Shown here piece after piece: positions 27,341 through 35,238 of a stretch of 64,000 nt of DNA. The stretch is from Symmachiella dynata (GTDB taxonomy: Bacteria > Planctomycetota > Planctomycetia > Planctomycetales > Planctomycetaceae): NCBI RefSeq assembly GCF_007747995.1, contig NZ_CP036276.1, positions 7,703,810 through 7,767,809 on the forward strand. Reading direction: 5' to 3'. Below the pieces are notes generated by a model. The model had not been told where the DNA came from and did not search any database. It saw nothing but the letters and a program-made list of their open reading frames with translations. Numbering within the stretch: the stretch's first letter is position 1; each line of letters opens with the position of its first letter. The position numbers and the translations under genes are program-made.

Positions 27341-28816
27341 CCCAATCCTGTTCGGCACGGAATTTGCGCCATGGGCTTTGGTAGTCTTTCATAACTGCCA
27401 ATTTGACGGAGAGGCGCCCTGTGGCCAGGAAGAAAGCGAAGCGGGTTTCCGATGCGGATTTGACCGGACTGAAATATCTGAAACGAATCTCTTCGCTGCT
27501 CAAACGCTTGCGGCCCGTCGGCTGCGAACGGGACAAAGCGGGCAATCGCGACTTGTTTTTTGATCAGTATTGCGGGTTGATACTGCTGTACATGTTCAAC
27601 CCGATCGTCACTTCGCTGCGCGGCATGCAACAAACCAGCCAACTCAAAAAAGTGCAGCGCTTGCTGGGCTGCCAACGGGCTTCGCTGGGTTCGTTGTCCG
27701 AAGCGGCACGTGTGTTTGACCCGGAATTGCTGCGGGAAATCGCCGGTGAACTGCTCCAGCGCGCTCCGCAACGCGCCGACTGCGACCCGCGGCTGAAAGA
27801 CTTCGCGCAGACCTTGACCGCCGTCGACGGCAGCCTGCTGAAGAAGCTGCCGCAAATCACGCAGGCCTGTTTTGCCACCCGCAACGATCGCGGTTTTAAG
27901 CTGCACGCGCACTTTGAAATCCTCAAAGGCGTGCCTGTCAAATCGGCAGTCACCGACGCCAGCGGCCAAGGACCGGCCAATGAAAAAAACGTGTTGCGCA
28001 GCCAATTGGAACCGGATCGCTGCTACGTGATCGATCGCGGTTACGAACAATTTTCGCTGTTCAACGCGATCGTCGATGTCGGCAGCAGCTACGTTTGCCG
28101 CATCCGCAACGACCGCGCGTTTACGGCTGACGAGGTTCGCGAACTGGACGAGGAGGCGCGGGCGGCGGGCGTGTTGGAAGACGCCATCGGCCAACTCGGT
28201 TCGCCCAAATCGCGACGGATTGAGCATCCGCAGCATCGCGTGCGGCGGGTGGTGATTCGCGCCGAAACGCATCCCAAGCGAGGCGGACGCAAGCGGGCCG
28301 CTGCCACGCACGACGTCGTGCTGGTGACGAACTTGCTGGACGTGCCGGCGGAAATCATCGCGTTGATTTATCGCAGTCGCTGGATGATCGAATTGTACTT
28401 TCGGTTTTTGAAACATGTGCTGGGCTGCCGCAAGTTATTAAGCGACTGTGACAACGGAATCGAAATTCAAACGTACTGTGCGATCATCGCTTGCCTGCTG
28501 ATCAGCCTAGTGACCGGCCGCAAGCCGACGCTGCGGACGTATGAAATGCTTTGTTATTACTTCCAAGGTTTGGCGGATGAAGAAGAACTACTGGCCCACA
28601 TAAACCGTTTGCCGCCGCACGCCACGACAAGCGTCTAACCCCACTCGCTCCGCGACTCCCCGCAGATGACGAGCCGCTCAACGCTGCGCTGAGACAACTC
28701 CCCACCCCACCAACCGCAGCCCTTGCAGCCACGCCCTCCCCCAAAAAACAAGCAAACACACCGCCACCTTGCCATCACGCCCAACAATAGCAACAATCGA
28801 GCCGAACAGGATTGGG
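27341..28816 (+). mobile_element. IS4-family insertion sequence 1 (complete, 1476 bases)
   Basis: The left end is CCCAATCCTGTTCGGCACG and the right end (reverse complement) is CCCAATCCTGTTCGGCTCG: 16 identical bases, one mismatch, then CG. The flanking duplication CTTGT is at 27336-27340 and 28817-28821. One transposase gene fills most of the element, leaving about 180 non-coding bases at the right end. Both ends and the gene appear intact, so it may still be active. Confidence 0.88.
27421..28638 (+). CDS. IS4-family DDE transposase
   Basis: A 405-residue transposase. Catalytic aspartates are in LTAVDGSLLKK and CYVIDRGYEQF. The IS4-family YREK signature is complete in IYRSRWMIELYFRFLK (Y-2-R-3-E-6-K). 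The start chosen is GTG 27421, preceded by GGAGAG; TTG 27403 is an in-frame alternative. The N-terminus is very basic (ARKKAKRVS), suited to DNA-end binding. There is no frameshift or internal stop. Confidence 0.92.
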   Translation: MARKKAKRVSDADLTGLKYLKRISSLLKRLRPVGCERDKAGNRDLFFDQYCGLILLYMFNPIVTSLRGMQQTSQLKKVQRLLGCQRASLGSLSEAARVFDPELLREIAGELLQRAPQRADCDPRLKDFAQTLTAVDGSLLKKLPQITQACFATRNDRGFKLHAHFEILKGVPVKSAVTDASGQGPANEKNVLRSQLEPDRCYVIDRGYEQFSLFNAIVDVGSSYVCRIRNDRAFTADEVRELDEEARAAGVLEDAIGQLGSPKSRRIEHPQHRVRRVVIRAETHPKRGGRKRAAATHDVVLVTNLLDVPAEIIALIYRSRWMIELYFRFLKHVLGCRKLLSDCDNGIEIQTYCAIIACLLISLVTGRKPTLRTYEMLCYYFQGLADEEELLAHINRLPPHATTSV

Positions 28817-28993
28817 CTTGTCCAGCAGTGCTGGAGCCTCTAGCACGATTCATCACTCATTCCCAAGCTCCGGCTTAGGAACGCTGCTTCGCTGGTTGAA
28901 GAGAATCGTGACGTTTTTCAATCGAAGCAGAGCTTCGAGAAATTGGGTTCCCAAACTGGAGTTTGGGAACCAGCGTAATGCAAATTGTGTCGG
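28639..28993. other. Right end of insertion sequence 1 and repeat A3; no gene
   Basis: It includes the C-rich non-coding tail of the IS (28639-28816), the right half of the split family B hairpin (28817-28830), and family A copy 3. No coding sequence is supported. Confidence 0.6.
28857..28973. repeat. Family A repeat, copy 3 (partly decayed)
   Basis: The left hairpin tcccaagctccggcttagga is imperfect. The right part, with cgaagcagagcttcg and then ggttcccaaactggagtttg, is well kept. Confidence 0.7.
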
Positions 28994-29557
28994 TCAATCG
29001 CTCACGCGACGCCAATCAAAGTCGGTCGACTCGTCGTGCTCCACCAACAAACGGTCGTCGGTCAATTCGATGATGATCTCTTCGGCTTGATCGCCGTAGA
29101 TTTTCGAGACCAGTGCGATTTTCTTGGCGGGCGTTCCGCCCAACGTTTTGAGAATCATCACCCCTTGTTCGATCTTCCATTCGATATCGAACGTCAGTTT
29201 TTTAGCAAACAAGGCTGCCCCGATACCTTCGGGTTCTACGATCATCGTGGCTGTGCCGTCCGCGCGGAGGTCCATGGTCCGTTTGCCGTGATAATCATCT
29301 TCCCAGGTCCCGATCGCTTTTTGTCGCAACTCCTCGTCCCGGTTGTCACCAGGGATAGGGAGCGCGATCTCCGGCGACGGGTTGTCGCTGCGTGGAGGCA
29401 AGGATTGAATCGCCAGAGCGGCCGGTTGTTTTTCAGCAACAGCCGGATGGTGATCGACATACGATGTCCAGGCCCAGAAAATCGCCAACGACAGGCAAAT
29501 GATCACGCCGAAGTGCCGCTGCACGGGACGCTTGGACTGTTTCGTGGGCTTCGACAT
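28994..29557 (-). CDS. Membrane-anchored lipocalin-like hypothetical protein
   Basis: A 187-residue protein from ATG 29557. A basic start (MSKPTKQSKRPVQRH) and one hydrophobic helix (FGVIICLSLAIFWAWTSYV) predict an N-terminal anchor with the rest outside the cytoplasm. The linker to about residue 80 is rich in Pro, Ser and Ala. The C-terminal part (AIGTWEDDYHGKRTMDLRADGTATMIVEPEG) has the GTWxxxxxGxxxxxLxxDGT pattern of small lipocalin-like beta-barrels found in many planctomycete proteins. No neighbours point to a specific role. Confidence 0.7.
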   Translation of the reverse strand: MSKPTKQSKRPVQRHFGVIICLSLAIFWAWTSYVDHHPAVAEKQPAALAIQSLPPRSDNPSPEIALPIPGDNRDEELRQKAIGTWEDDYHGKRTMDLRADGTATMIVEPEGIGAALFAKKLTFDIEWKIEQGVMILKTLGGTPAKKIALVSKIYGDQAEEIIIELTDDRLLVEHDESTDFDWRRVSD

Positions 29558-30204
29558 CGGCTCAACACCTCTTTGTTGTCTTCGCGGGTTTTCTACGCGG
29601 CGAGCGGGAGAGCAAAATAACAAGTCTGCTCCATCCAGCTCCACGCAAGACGGGGGACTTTACCCAAGCTCGAATTTTGATGCAATTGGAGTTTGTCCTC
29701 CCCGCCAAAATTGCCAGTGCGCTGGTGCTCTGAAGTTCACCAATCCCAGATGAAGACAGCACGATCGCGCGCAGCTCGCTGCAGGTCTCTCGGCATGGAA
29801 AACTCGCCGGATCACCGCACTGCGTGACAAGCCAGCTGTGGCACCCCGCTCCGGAAGTTCATATTATTGCCAATGTTACGAATAAAATCCGCGGTAACTC
29901 CATTTGGAAAACCGGGTTTTGAGATCAGTGCGGCAACTGCTTCTGGACGCCACCGGTTAGCCATGTCATGATGCATGTACGCGGATTCGTCAAAAGCTTG
30001 GCCGGGGAAGTCAACTCGTTGTAATTCATGGACTCCGGTTTCCCGCAGGCTCAGGGGGATCGCCGGTGCGGGGATTCGACTTTTCTCGAATGACCATCTC
30101 AAAACTCTCCGATTTGCTATGAACATTCTGGCCTGATCGACTGTCGAACAAACATCACCAGGTATTGAAACCAATTCTCAGGCGATGCCGCATTGGGATC
30201 TGCG
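29558..30204. other. Long spacer without a confident gene
   Basis: A 647-base gap between divergent genes. A 120-codon frame on the minus strand (29812-30174) has no signal, motif or ribosome site that I can defend and may be a remnant. I detect no member of the repeat families found elsewhere. Promoters for both flanking genes must lie here. Confidence 0.45.
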
Positions 30205-31989
30205 ATGGAAACTGAATTTGCACAGGTCAGTGGTACCAGCCGGACGATTGCGATCATTCGCTTGATTCTCGCCTGGATCGGGACGTTATCCATCCTGCCC
30301 TACACGTGGGGGCGCACGATTGTGTATTGGATGTCCCAAGGAGCACCGGAAACATCGTTTCTGCAACTGCTGATTGCCACCATTGCTGGGCTGGCGGTGC
30401 TGACTTATGGAGTCGGTAGCAAATTCAGACATCCCCGCACTAAATACGTGCTGTTGGGCTGCGTCGTGGCCTCGTGGCTAGCGGCCAATGTGGCGTTGAT
30501 TTGGACGAACTCCGGCACGGTGATCTCGCGGTTTTCTCTGCTGCCGGGATTCTTACCGGCGACGCTGTTTGTGCTCTGGCTGGGTTGGATAGCATTTCTG
30601 CCTTGGTCCTGGCCGCGACGGTTCTTTGTGACCTGCGCGACGGCAGTGTTGCTAATCCCGTTTCTCATGATCTATCGCGTGGCGGGTTTGACCGGCGACG
30701 GCAAAGTCGACTTCGCATTTCGCACGACCGCGCAGCGGACGTTTGCCGCAGACAAAAAACCCCAAGCCAACGACGCGGTTGATCCCTCTGAGCACACGCT
30801 GAATGTGGCCCCGGGTGATTTTCCGCAATTTCTCGGCCCGGATCGCAACGGTGTCATCACGGGTGTGGATTTGGCCCGTGACTGGGAAGCGAATCCGCCG
30901 CAATTGTTGTGGCGCAAACCAGTGGGATATGGCTGGAGCGGATTTTCTATCGTCGGCGATTACGCGCTGACGCAAGAACAGCGCAACGAACGGGAATGCG
31001 TGGTCTGTTATGACATCAATACCGGCGATGAAATCTGGGTGCACAGCGACGACGCCTTTTACGATTCCACTCTGGGCGGCCCCGGCCCGCGGGGGACTCC
31101 GACCGTTCGCGACAATCGCGTCTACACCTGGGGCGCCACCGGCGTGCTGGATTGCTTGGATGGTTCAACCGGGGAAGCAATCTGGTCCAAAAACGTGCTT
31201 CAGGAAGCCGACGCCAACAATCTTACCTACGGCATAAGTTCGTCGCCGCTGGTGACGGACACATTGGTAATGATCGGATTGACCGGCGGCGAGCACCCCG
31301 CTTTGGTCGGCTATGATCGAGAGACGGGCGAACAAGTCTTTGCCGCCGGGGAATGGAAAACCAGTTATAGTTCGCCGATTTTGGTAAACGTCGACGGTGT
31401 TCCTCAGGTCTTGAACTTCACCCGCAACGGCCTGCTGAGCCATGATCCGGAAACCGGCCAAGTCTTGTGGCAACACAAATTTGGCAACGATCAAGGAATC
31501 AATGCCTCGCAACCGTTAATGGTTCCCGGGCGGGACGATCAGATTTTTCTGAGTAGCGGATACGGCGTAGGCAGCGAATTGATCACCGTCAAACAGACCG
31601 ACGGCAAGTGGAACATCACCTCAGAATGGACCAGCCGCCGCATGGCCACGAAATTCACGACAGCTGTGATCGACGGCGACCATGTGTATGGTTTGGACAA
31701 CGGCATCTTTGCCTGTATTTCGTTGAAAACCGGTAAGCATGTCTGGAAGAAGGGCCGCTACGGACACGGACAAATCCTGCAGGTGGGCGATTTAATTCTT
31801 GTGCAAACCGAAAAGGGGCCGGTGGTGCTTGTTGATCCCGATCCGGAAAAACTGATCGAGCTCGGCCGCATCCCCGCCTTGTCCAGCAAGACTTGGAACA
31901 CGCTCGCCTACGCGCACGGCAAACTGCTTGTCCGCAACGATCTGGAAGCTGTTTGTTACGAATTGCCGCTGGCCAAATCGGCGGAGTAA
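30205..31989 (+). CDS. Membrane-anchored PQQ-like beta-propeller protein
   Basis: A 594-residue protein. Residues ~15-165 hold about four to five hydrophobic helices (IIRLILAWIGTLSILPY, FLQLLIATIAGLAVLTYG, YVLLGCVVASWLAANVAL, LPATLFVLWLGWIAFLPW, FVTCATAVLLIPFLMIY). From ~205 onward comes a PQQ-type propeller starting DFPQFLGPDRNGVI, with blades such as NTGDEIWVHSDD, DGSTGEAIWSKN, DPETGQVLWQHK and SLKTGKHVWKKGRYG. Planctomycetes carry many such proteins, probably not all binding PQQ. The start is METEF at 30205. It is convergent with the kinase-fusion gene, with 8 bases between stops. The role is unknown; electron transfer or a scaffold are both possible. Confidence 0.88.
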   Translation: METEFAQVSGTSRTIAIIRLILAWIGTLSILPYTWGRTIVYWMSQGAPETSFLQLLIATIAGLAVLTYGVGSKFRHPRTKYVLLGCVVASWLAANVALIWTNSGTVISRFSLLPGFLPATLFVLWLGWIAFLPWSWPRRFFVTCATAVLLIPFLMIYRVAGLTGDGKVDFAFRTTAQRTFAADKKPQANDAVDPSEHTLNVAPGDFPQFLGPDRNGVITGVDLARDWEANPPQLLWRKPVGYGWSGFSIVGDYALTQEQRNERECVVCYDINTGDEIWVHSDDAFYDSTLGGPGPRGTPTVRDNRVYTWGATGVLDCLDGSTGEAIWSKNVLQEADANNLTYGISSSPLVTDTLVMIGLTGGEHPALVGYDRETGEQVFAAGEWKTSYSSPILVNVDGVPQVLNFTRNGLLSHDPETGQVLWQHKFGNDQGINASQPLMVPGRDDQIFLSSGYGVGSELITVKQTDGKWNITSEWTSRRMATKFTTAVIDGDHVYGLDNGIFACISLKTGKHVWKKGRYGHGQILQVGDLILVQTEKGPVVLVDPDPEKLIELGRIPALSSKTWNTLAYAHGKLLVRNDLEAVCYELPLAKSAE

Positions 31990-31997
31990 CCGCGCGG

Positions 31998-34094
31998 TCA
32001 GGTCTGGGGTTTGCGAGGCCCGAACCACTGCGGCATGCGCTTCTTCCAAAACGATGGCGAGGCAGCGACACGCAAACGGGGCAAATACAACCGCGCTAAA
32101 ATCCCGATCGCACGCTCACGCCGGTGGTCGATGCGATCTAGATAGCGGGGGATGACAGCAGCGTCTACCAGACGATCCATCACTCTCAGCGGCGGCCAAA
32201 CCGGTTTCCAAGCCCGCGTCGCGTTTTTTACGTCGTCCGGGATGTGGCAATCGAAATAACGAGCCGTATACCGCAGGGCGTAATAGCAGGGGCCGGCCAA
32301 GTCAAATTGTTCAGCGAGGGTCACGAGGTGTCGCCAAAAATGCTCGGTGGTCGCTAACTCCTCCAGCATGCCCCGCAAATCGGCCAAGTCTCGCAGGCCT
32401 TTGGAAAAATCACCGTTGCGGAAAAGATGCGTCGCCGCATGTAAAAACATGTCTGCCGGACAGAGCACCAGGAATTGATCGTTCCCCTCTTCATAAGGGA
32501 CCGCCTCGTCGAATAACAATTCGGGCCGCACTTCCAAGCGATCGGTCCGTGGCAAAATCGTATGGTGCACATCGAGCGACGTACCGCGACGGAAGTGTGT
32601 CAGCGGAGGCAACTCGTGCAACCATTCGCGGTAGTACTGTTCATCGAGCGGGCTTTCCTCATCGGCGATCCATCCCCAGTCACGGAGCTGCGCTTCGGCG
32701 GCGGCCAAGTTTTGTCGAGGAAGCAAGACATCGACATCAGTAATCACGCGGCCCCGTGAAAAGCGGCATCCCGCCAAAAGGTATGCGGCGCCTTTGAGAA
32801 AGACGACCGGTGTTTCCATCTCCATGAGCGCGCGTTCGACCCGTTTGACTTCCCACAAGGCGATCCGCTCGTGTTGGATAGCGACGGTTCGCGCAGCTTC
32901 CAAGTGCGGACGGGGACCGTCGGGGATCTTCTCCAGCAGTTCCAATTCAGCAACGCGGACCGCCAAACTAGAAAGCAAACTGGTCACGCGTGCCGCACGC
33001 AACAACACATCCCATTCCGCAGGCGAGAGCTCTTCGAGATCCTCAGGCTGCCGCAGCGCTCCTAGCAGCAATTCGCGAATCCGGGTCGGCGCTGCGCCGA
33101 TTTTGGCGGGACTCTCCTGGGAAGCACTCGGAGCGGAAGGAGGCGTTTCGGCCGGCAACGATGACTCCGCCGAATCCGCCTCGGGCTGTGCGGAGTCATC
33201 CAACTGCGTCCACTGCCCGACAACGGTCACCGCATCTTCTAAATCGCCGTAGGTCAGTTCATAACAGTCACACGCATCGACCAAGCGCGACAAAGCTGTA
33301 AAGCCCTCAGTGCCAAGCACGCTGTAGTTGAAGGAATCGGCAGCGGCATGGACCAAGGCGCGCGGTTTGGAGATGGGCGTCAGCTCCGTTTCAGCGCCGT
33401 GGCGATAGGCAGGAAACATCAACCAGCGCGGCTGGGCGGTCTCCCCGGCGCGGCGGATACTCTCTTCCGTGGGTAGGCAATGCGCGACCGTCCCTTTCGC
33501 CGTGCCGGGCCAACCGGGGCCGAGCACTGCCTCAGGGGCGAATTGTTGAATCACGTCGATTGAGGCATTTTTCAGTCCGATAGGACGGGTCGCCGGCACA
33601 ACGCGGCCGTCGGTCCGCCGCAAGATCGCCACCTCGTCTGAGAGTAATCGCCAACCACGATGCGCCAGTGCCGCGCAAAATGTGCTTTTCCCCGAACCGG
33701 GAACTGCCGGCATAATCAGCGCATAGCCGCCTCGTTCGACGACAGCGGCGTGCAGGATCAAATTTGTGCTCGGCTGGTGAAACACGCAAAGGTTCAGTGT
33801 CCATTCCAACAATGGCACAGCGATGGCGCGCGGTTCGGAGGGATAGATCGCGCGCCCGTCGGCGATGATACTGACCCGTTTCCCGGTCATGCCGCGGGGA
33901 AGAACCACGACTTCATGATCGGCATAGTCGGCACCGTCTAGTACCGGGAAGCCGGCATAAAGGAAGGCGATGTTCTCGACGATGTCTTGGAGCGGCGTCC
34001 GCAACCGGACAATGAACGGTCCCACACGCCAACACAGGCCCTCACCGGCTGCCCGTTGGACTAACTGCGTTGTGGAAAGATCATTTAGCTTCAC
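31998..34094 (-). CDS. HprK-related kinase A fused to an NTP_transf_5-type nucleotidyltransferase
   Basis: A 698-residue fusion. Residues ~1-290 resemble HprK-related kinase A: LHAAVVERGG precedes the Walker A MPAVPGSGKST (G133-T138) and LLSDEVAI (151-158) follows. A linker rich in Ala, Pro, Ser and Glu spans ~296-335. Residues ~340-698 match the uncharacterised nucleotidyltransferase family seen beside peptide-modification genes, with VVFLKGAAYLLAG and the metal-binding pair D453/D455 in ITDVDVLLP, then SLDVHHTILPRTDRLEV. The GTG start at 34094 overlaps the TGA of the PqqD-like gene, implying translational coupling. In lasso-peptide clusters, separate homologues phosphorylate and further modify a precursor C-terminus; here both are on one chain. 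Confidence 0.85.
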   Translation of the reverse strand: MKLNDLSTTQLVQRAAGEGLCWRVGPFIVRLRTPLQDIVENIAFLYAGFPVLDGADYADHEVVVLPRGMTGKRVSIIADGRAIYPSEPRAIAVPLLEWTLNLCVFHQPSTNLILHAAVVERGGYALIMPAVPGSGKSTFCAALAHRGWRLLSDEVAILRRTDGRVVPATRPIGLKNASIDVIQQFAPEAVLGPGWPGTAKGTVAHCLPTEESIRRAGETAQPRWLMFPAYRHGAETELTPISKPRALVHAAADSFNYSVLGTEGFTALSRLVDACDCYELTYGDLEDAVTVVGQWTQLDDSAQPEADSAESSLPAETPPSAPSASQESPAKIGAAPTRIRELLLGALRQPEDLEELSPAEWDVLLRAARVTSLLSSLAVRVAELELLEKIPDGPRPHLEAARTVAIQHERIALWEVKRVERALMEMETPVVFLKGAAYLLAGCRFSRGRVITDVDVLLPRQNLAAAEAQLRDWGWIADEESPLDEQYYREWLHELPPLTHFRRGTSLDVHHTILPRTDRLEVRPELLFDEAVPYEEGNDQFLVLCPADMFLHAATHLFRNGDFSKGLRDLADLRGMLEELATTEHFWRHLVTLAEQFDLAGPCYYALRYTARYFDCHIPDDVKNATRAWKPVWPPLRVMDRLVDAAVIPRYLDRIDHRRERAIGILARLYLPRLRVAASPSFWKKRMPQWFGPRKPQT

Positions 34095-34384
34095 GTAACC
34101 GGCTCAATCAGCCCCAGTTGGTCGAAGTCGTCCAGAAGTTGCTCGACCTGATCGGCCAAGCTGTCGTCGTGCACATCACCCAGCGAGATGGTAACGCGTT
34201 TCACGATTTCCTCGAAGGGCAAACTGGCGTGTTCCAATTCTTTGAGGACGACAGCTGCCGGAGGACTCAAGACGTGCGTATCGCCCGAAGCGGTATGAAA
34301 CAGGATGGTTTCGGTTTCATCCCAATTGCGCCATTGAAATGTTCCCAAGCGCGAAGCGGTCCACAGTTGATGAGGCTGTGTCAT
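34091..34384 (-). CDS. PqqD-like peptide chaperone / recognition element (HPr-rel-A type)
   Basis: A 97-residue protein from ATG 34384. It begins QLWTASRLGTFQWRNWDETETILFHTASGDTHVLSP and continues PAAVVLKELEHASLPFEEIV, the beta-strand/winged-helix layout of PqqD-type RiPP recognition elements. The C-terminal half (SLADQVEQLLDDFDQLGLIEP) is the expected helix bundle. Proteins of this kind bind leader peptides and present them to modifying enzymes. It lies between the small-peptide gene (55 bases upstream) and the kinase fusion (overlapping), matching the gene set I recall as HPr-rel-A. Confidence 0.82.
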   Translation of the reverse strand: MTQPHQLWTASRLGTFQWRNWDETETILFHTASGDTHVLSPPAAVVLKELEHASLPFEEIVKRVTISLGDVHDDSLADQVEQLLDDFDQLGLIEPVT

Positions 34385-34439
34385 AGGAACCGGCCAGCAG
34401 GGCCAAAGCGTGGAGTTTGAGGGACAGCAAAAACAAGGA

Positions 34440-34706
34440 CTAACGACGACGGCGTCTGACTTCGTCGTGTTCGCGGGCCTGTTCTTGCGTGTGCCAGCAA
34501 CCATTGACCGATTCCGGATTTCCATTCACGATCGTATAGCTATTGTAGCCATACGATCCGTTGGTTTGAGCATGCGCAGGGCGTGCGTGGAGCGTGACGA
34601 TTGCCGGAACCAGCAATGCTCCTCGCTTGAGCAATTGACGCCGTTTGGCGCGATTGGCGTCTTGTGATGTCATGTCGATTTCGTGATTTTCGTCGTTGTT
34701 GATCAT
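34440..34706 (-). CDS. Small Tat/Sec-exported peptide, candidate precursor of the cassette
   Basis: An 88-residue peptide, the first gene behind the promoter at 34829-34857. Residues 1-20 are acidic and polar. Residues 21-46 form a signal-like segment with twin arginines (KRRQLLKRG, then ALLVPAIVTLHARPAHA) and an AxA-type cleavage site. The remaining 42 residues start QTNGSYGYNSYTIVNG, contain one Cys (C70), and end in five arginines. It could be the modified substrate of the PqqD-like protein and kinase fusion, or simply a small exported protein. No match to a known precursor family is recognised. ATG 34706 is chosen for its AAGGTG-like ribosome site; ATG 34673 is an alternative. Confidence 0.68.
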   Translation of the reverse strand: MINNDENHEIDMTSQDANRAKRRQLLKRGALLVPAIVTLHARPAHAQTNGSYGYNSYTIVNGNPESVNGCWHTQEQAREHDEVRRRRR

Positions 34707-34828
34707 CGTTTTCTTCACCTTCTTACCCGGCTCGTCACGCAAAATCACCGCAATTCCGGCTCAATGTATGACGAATGACTGCCCTAAATACTTAGATTTG
34801 CCCCAAACAGCCTATTTATGTTCCTGAA

Positions 34829-34857
34829 ATTATCACGGACAATCAAGGCCGTGTCAA
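34829..34857 (-). promoter_or_regulatory. Near-consensus sigma70 promoter of the peptide/PqqD/kinase cassette
   Basis: On the minus strand TTGACA (34857-34852, perfect), a 17-base spacer, then GATAAT (34834-34829, five of six). The predicted start is near 34822, leaving a leader of about 115 bases before the peptide gene. It is the strongest promoter I found in the window. Confidence 0.75.
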
Positions 34858-35054
34858 CGAAATTTCGCTTGGTAGTCTTGAAAAGTCAGGGAATAGAGGA
34901 AAACCCTGAGCCATTGAAGAGATCAAGCCGCTTTTCCCTATCATCCTGATCGGCAGGTGAGGCTGTCGCAACCCCCTAAAATCGACAGAAACGTCATTTT
35001 CCAAGGGGATTTTTTCACCCGCAGCCACAGAAGCGGCTCAAAACGACGCCGCGC

Positions 35055-35082
35055 TTGAGTTGTCGTGGCCCCCCGATATGAT
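35055..35082 (+). promoter_or_regulatory. Sigma70-like promoter upstream of prs
   Basis: TTGAGT (35055-35060), a 16-base spacer, then TATGAT (35077-35082, five of six). The predicted start is near 35089, about 150 bases before the prs ATG. Confidence 0.55.
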
Positions 35083-35238
35083 GCGGAGATAGGAAAAATC
35101 GCCCTCGCACCCTCTCTCACCGAGCCAAACAGCGGCTCCCGAGGGAAACAACGGACGTCCCGTCGCAGCGGGGCGAACTCAATGTGCGGACGAAACCCAA
35201 CCACTCTCCTGCCCAACCGACAACGTGGAACCCGACTT

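Larger units (their letters stand above)
34707..35238. other. Divergent promoter region between the peptide cassette and prs
   Basis: It contains a minus-strand promoter at 34829-34857 and a plus-strand promoter at 35055-35082. The segment 34745-34900 is AT-rich. Each promoter would give a leader of over 100 bases. No gene is seen. Confidence 0.6.

Noticed and set aside
29812..30174. 120-codon open frame on the minus strand
   Set aside because: No ribosome site or recognisable family; could be a remnant but cannot be supported.
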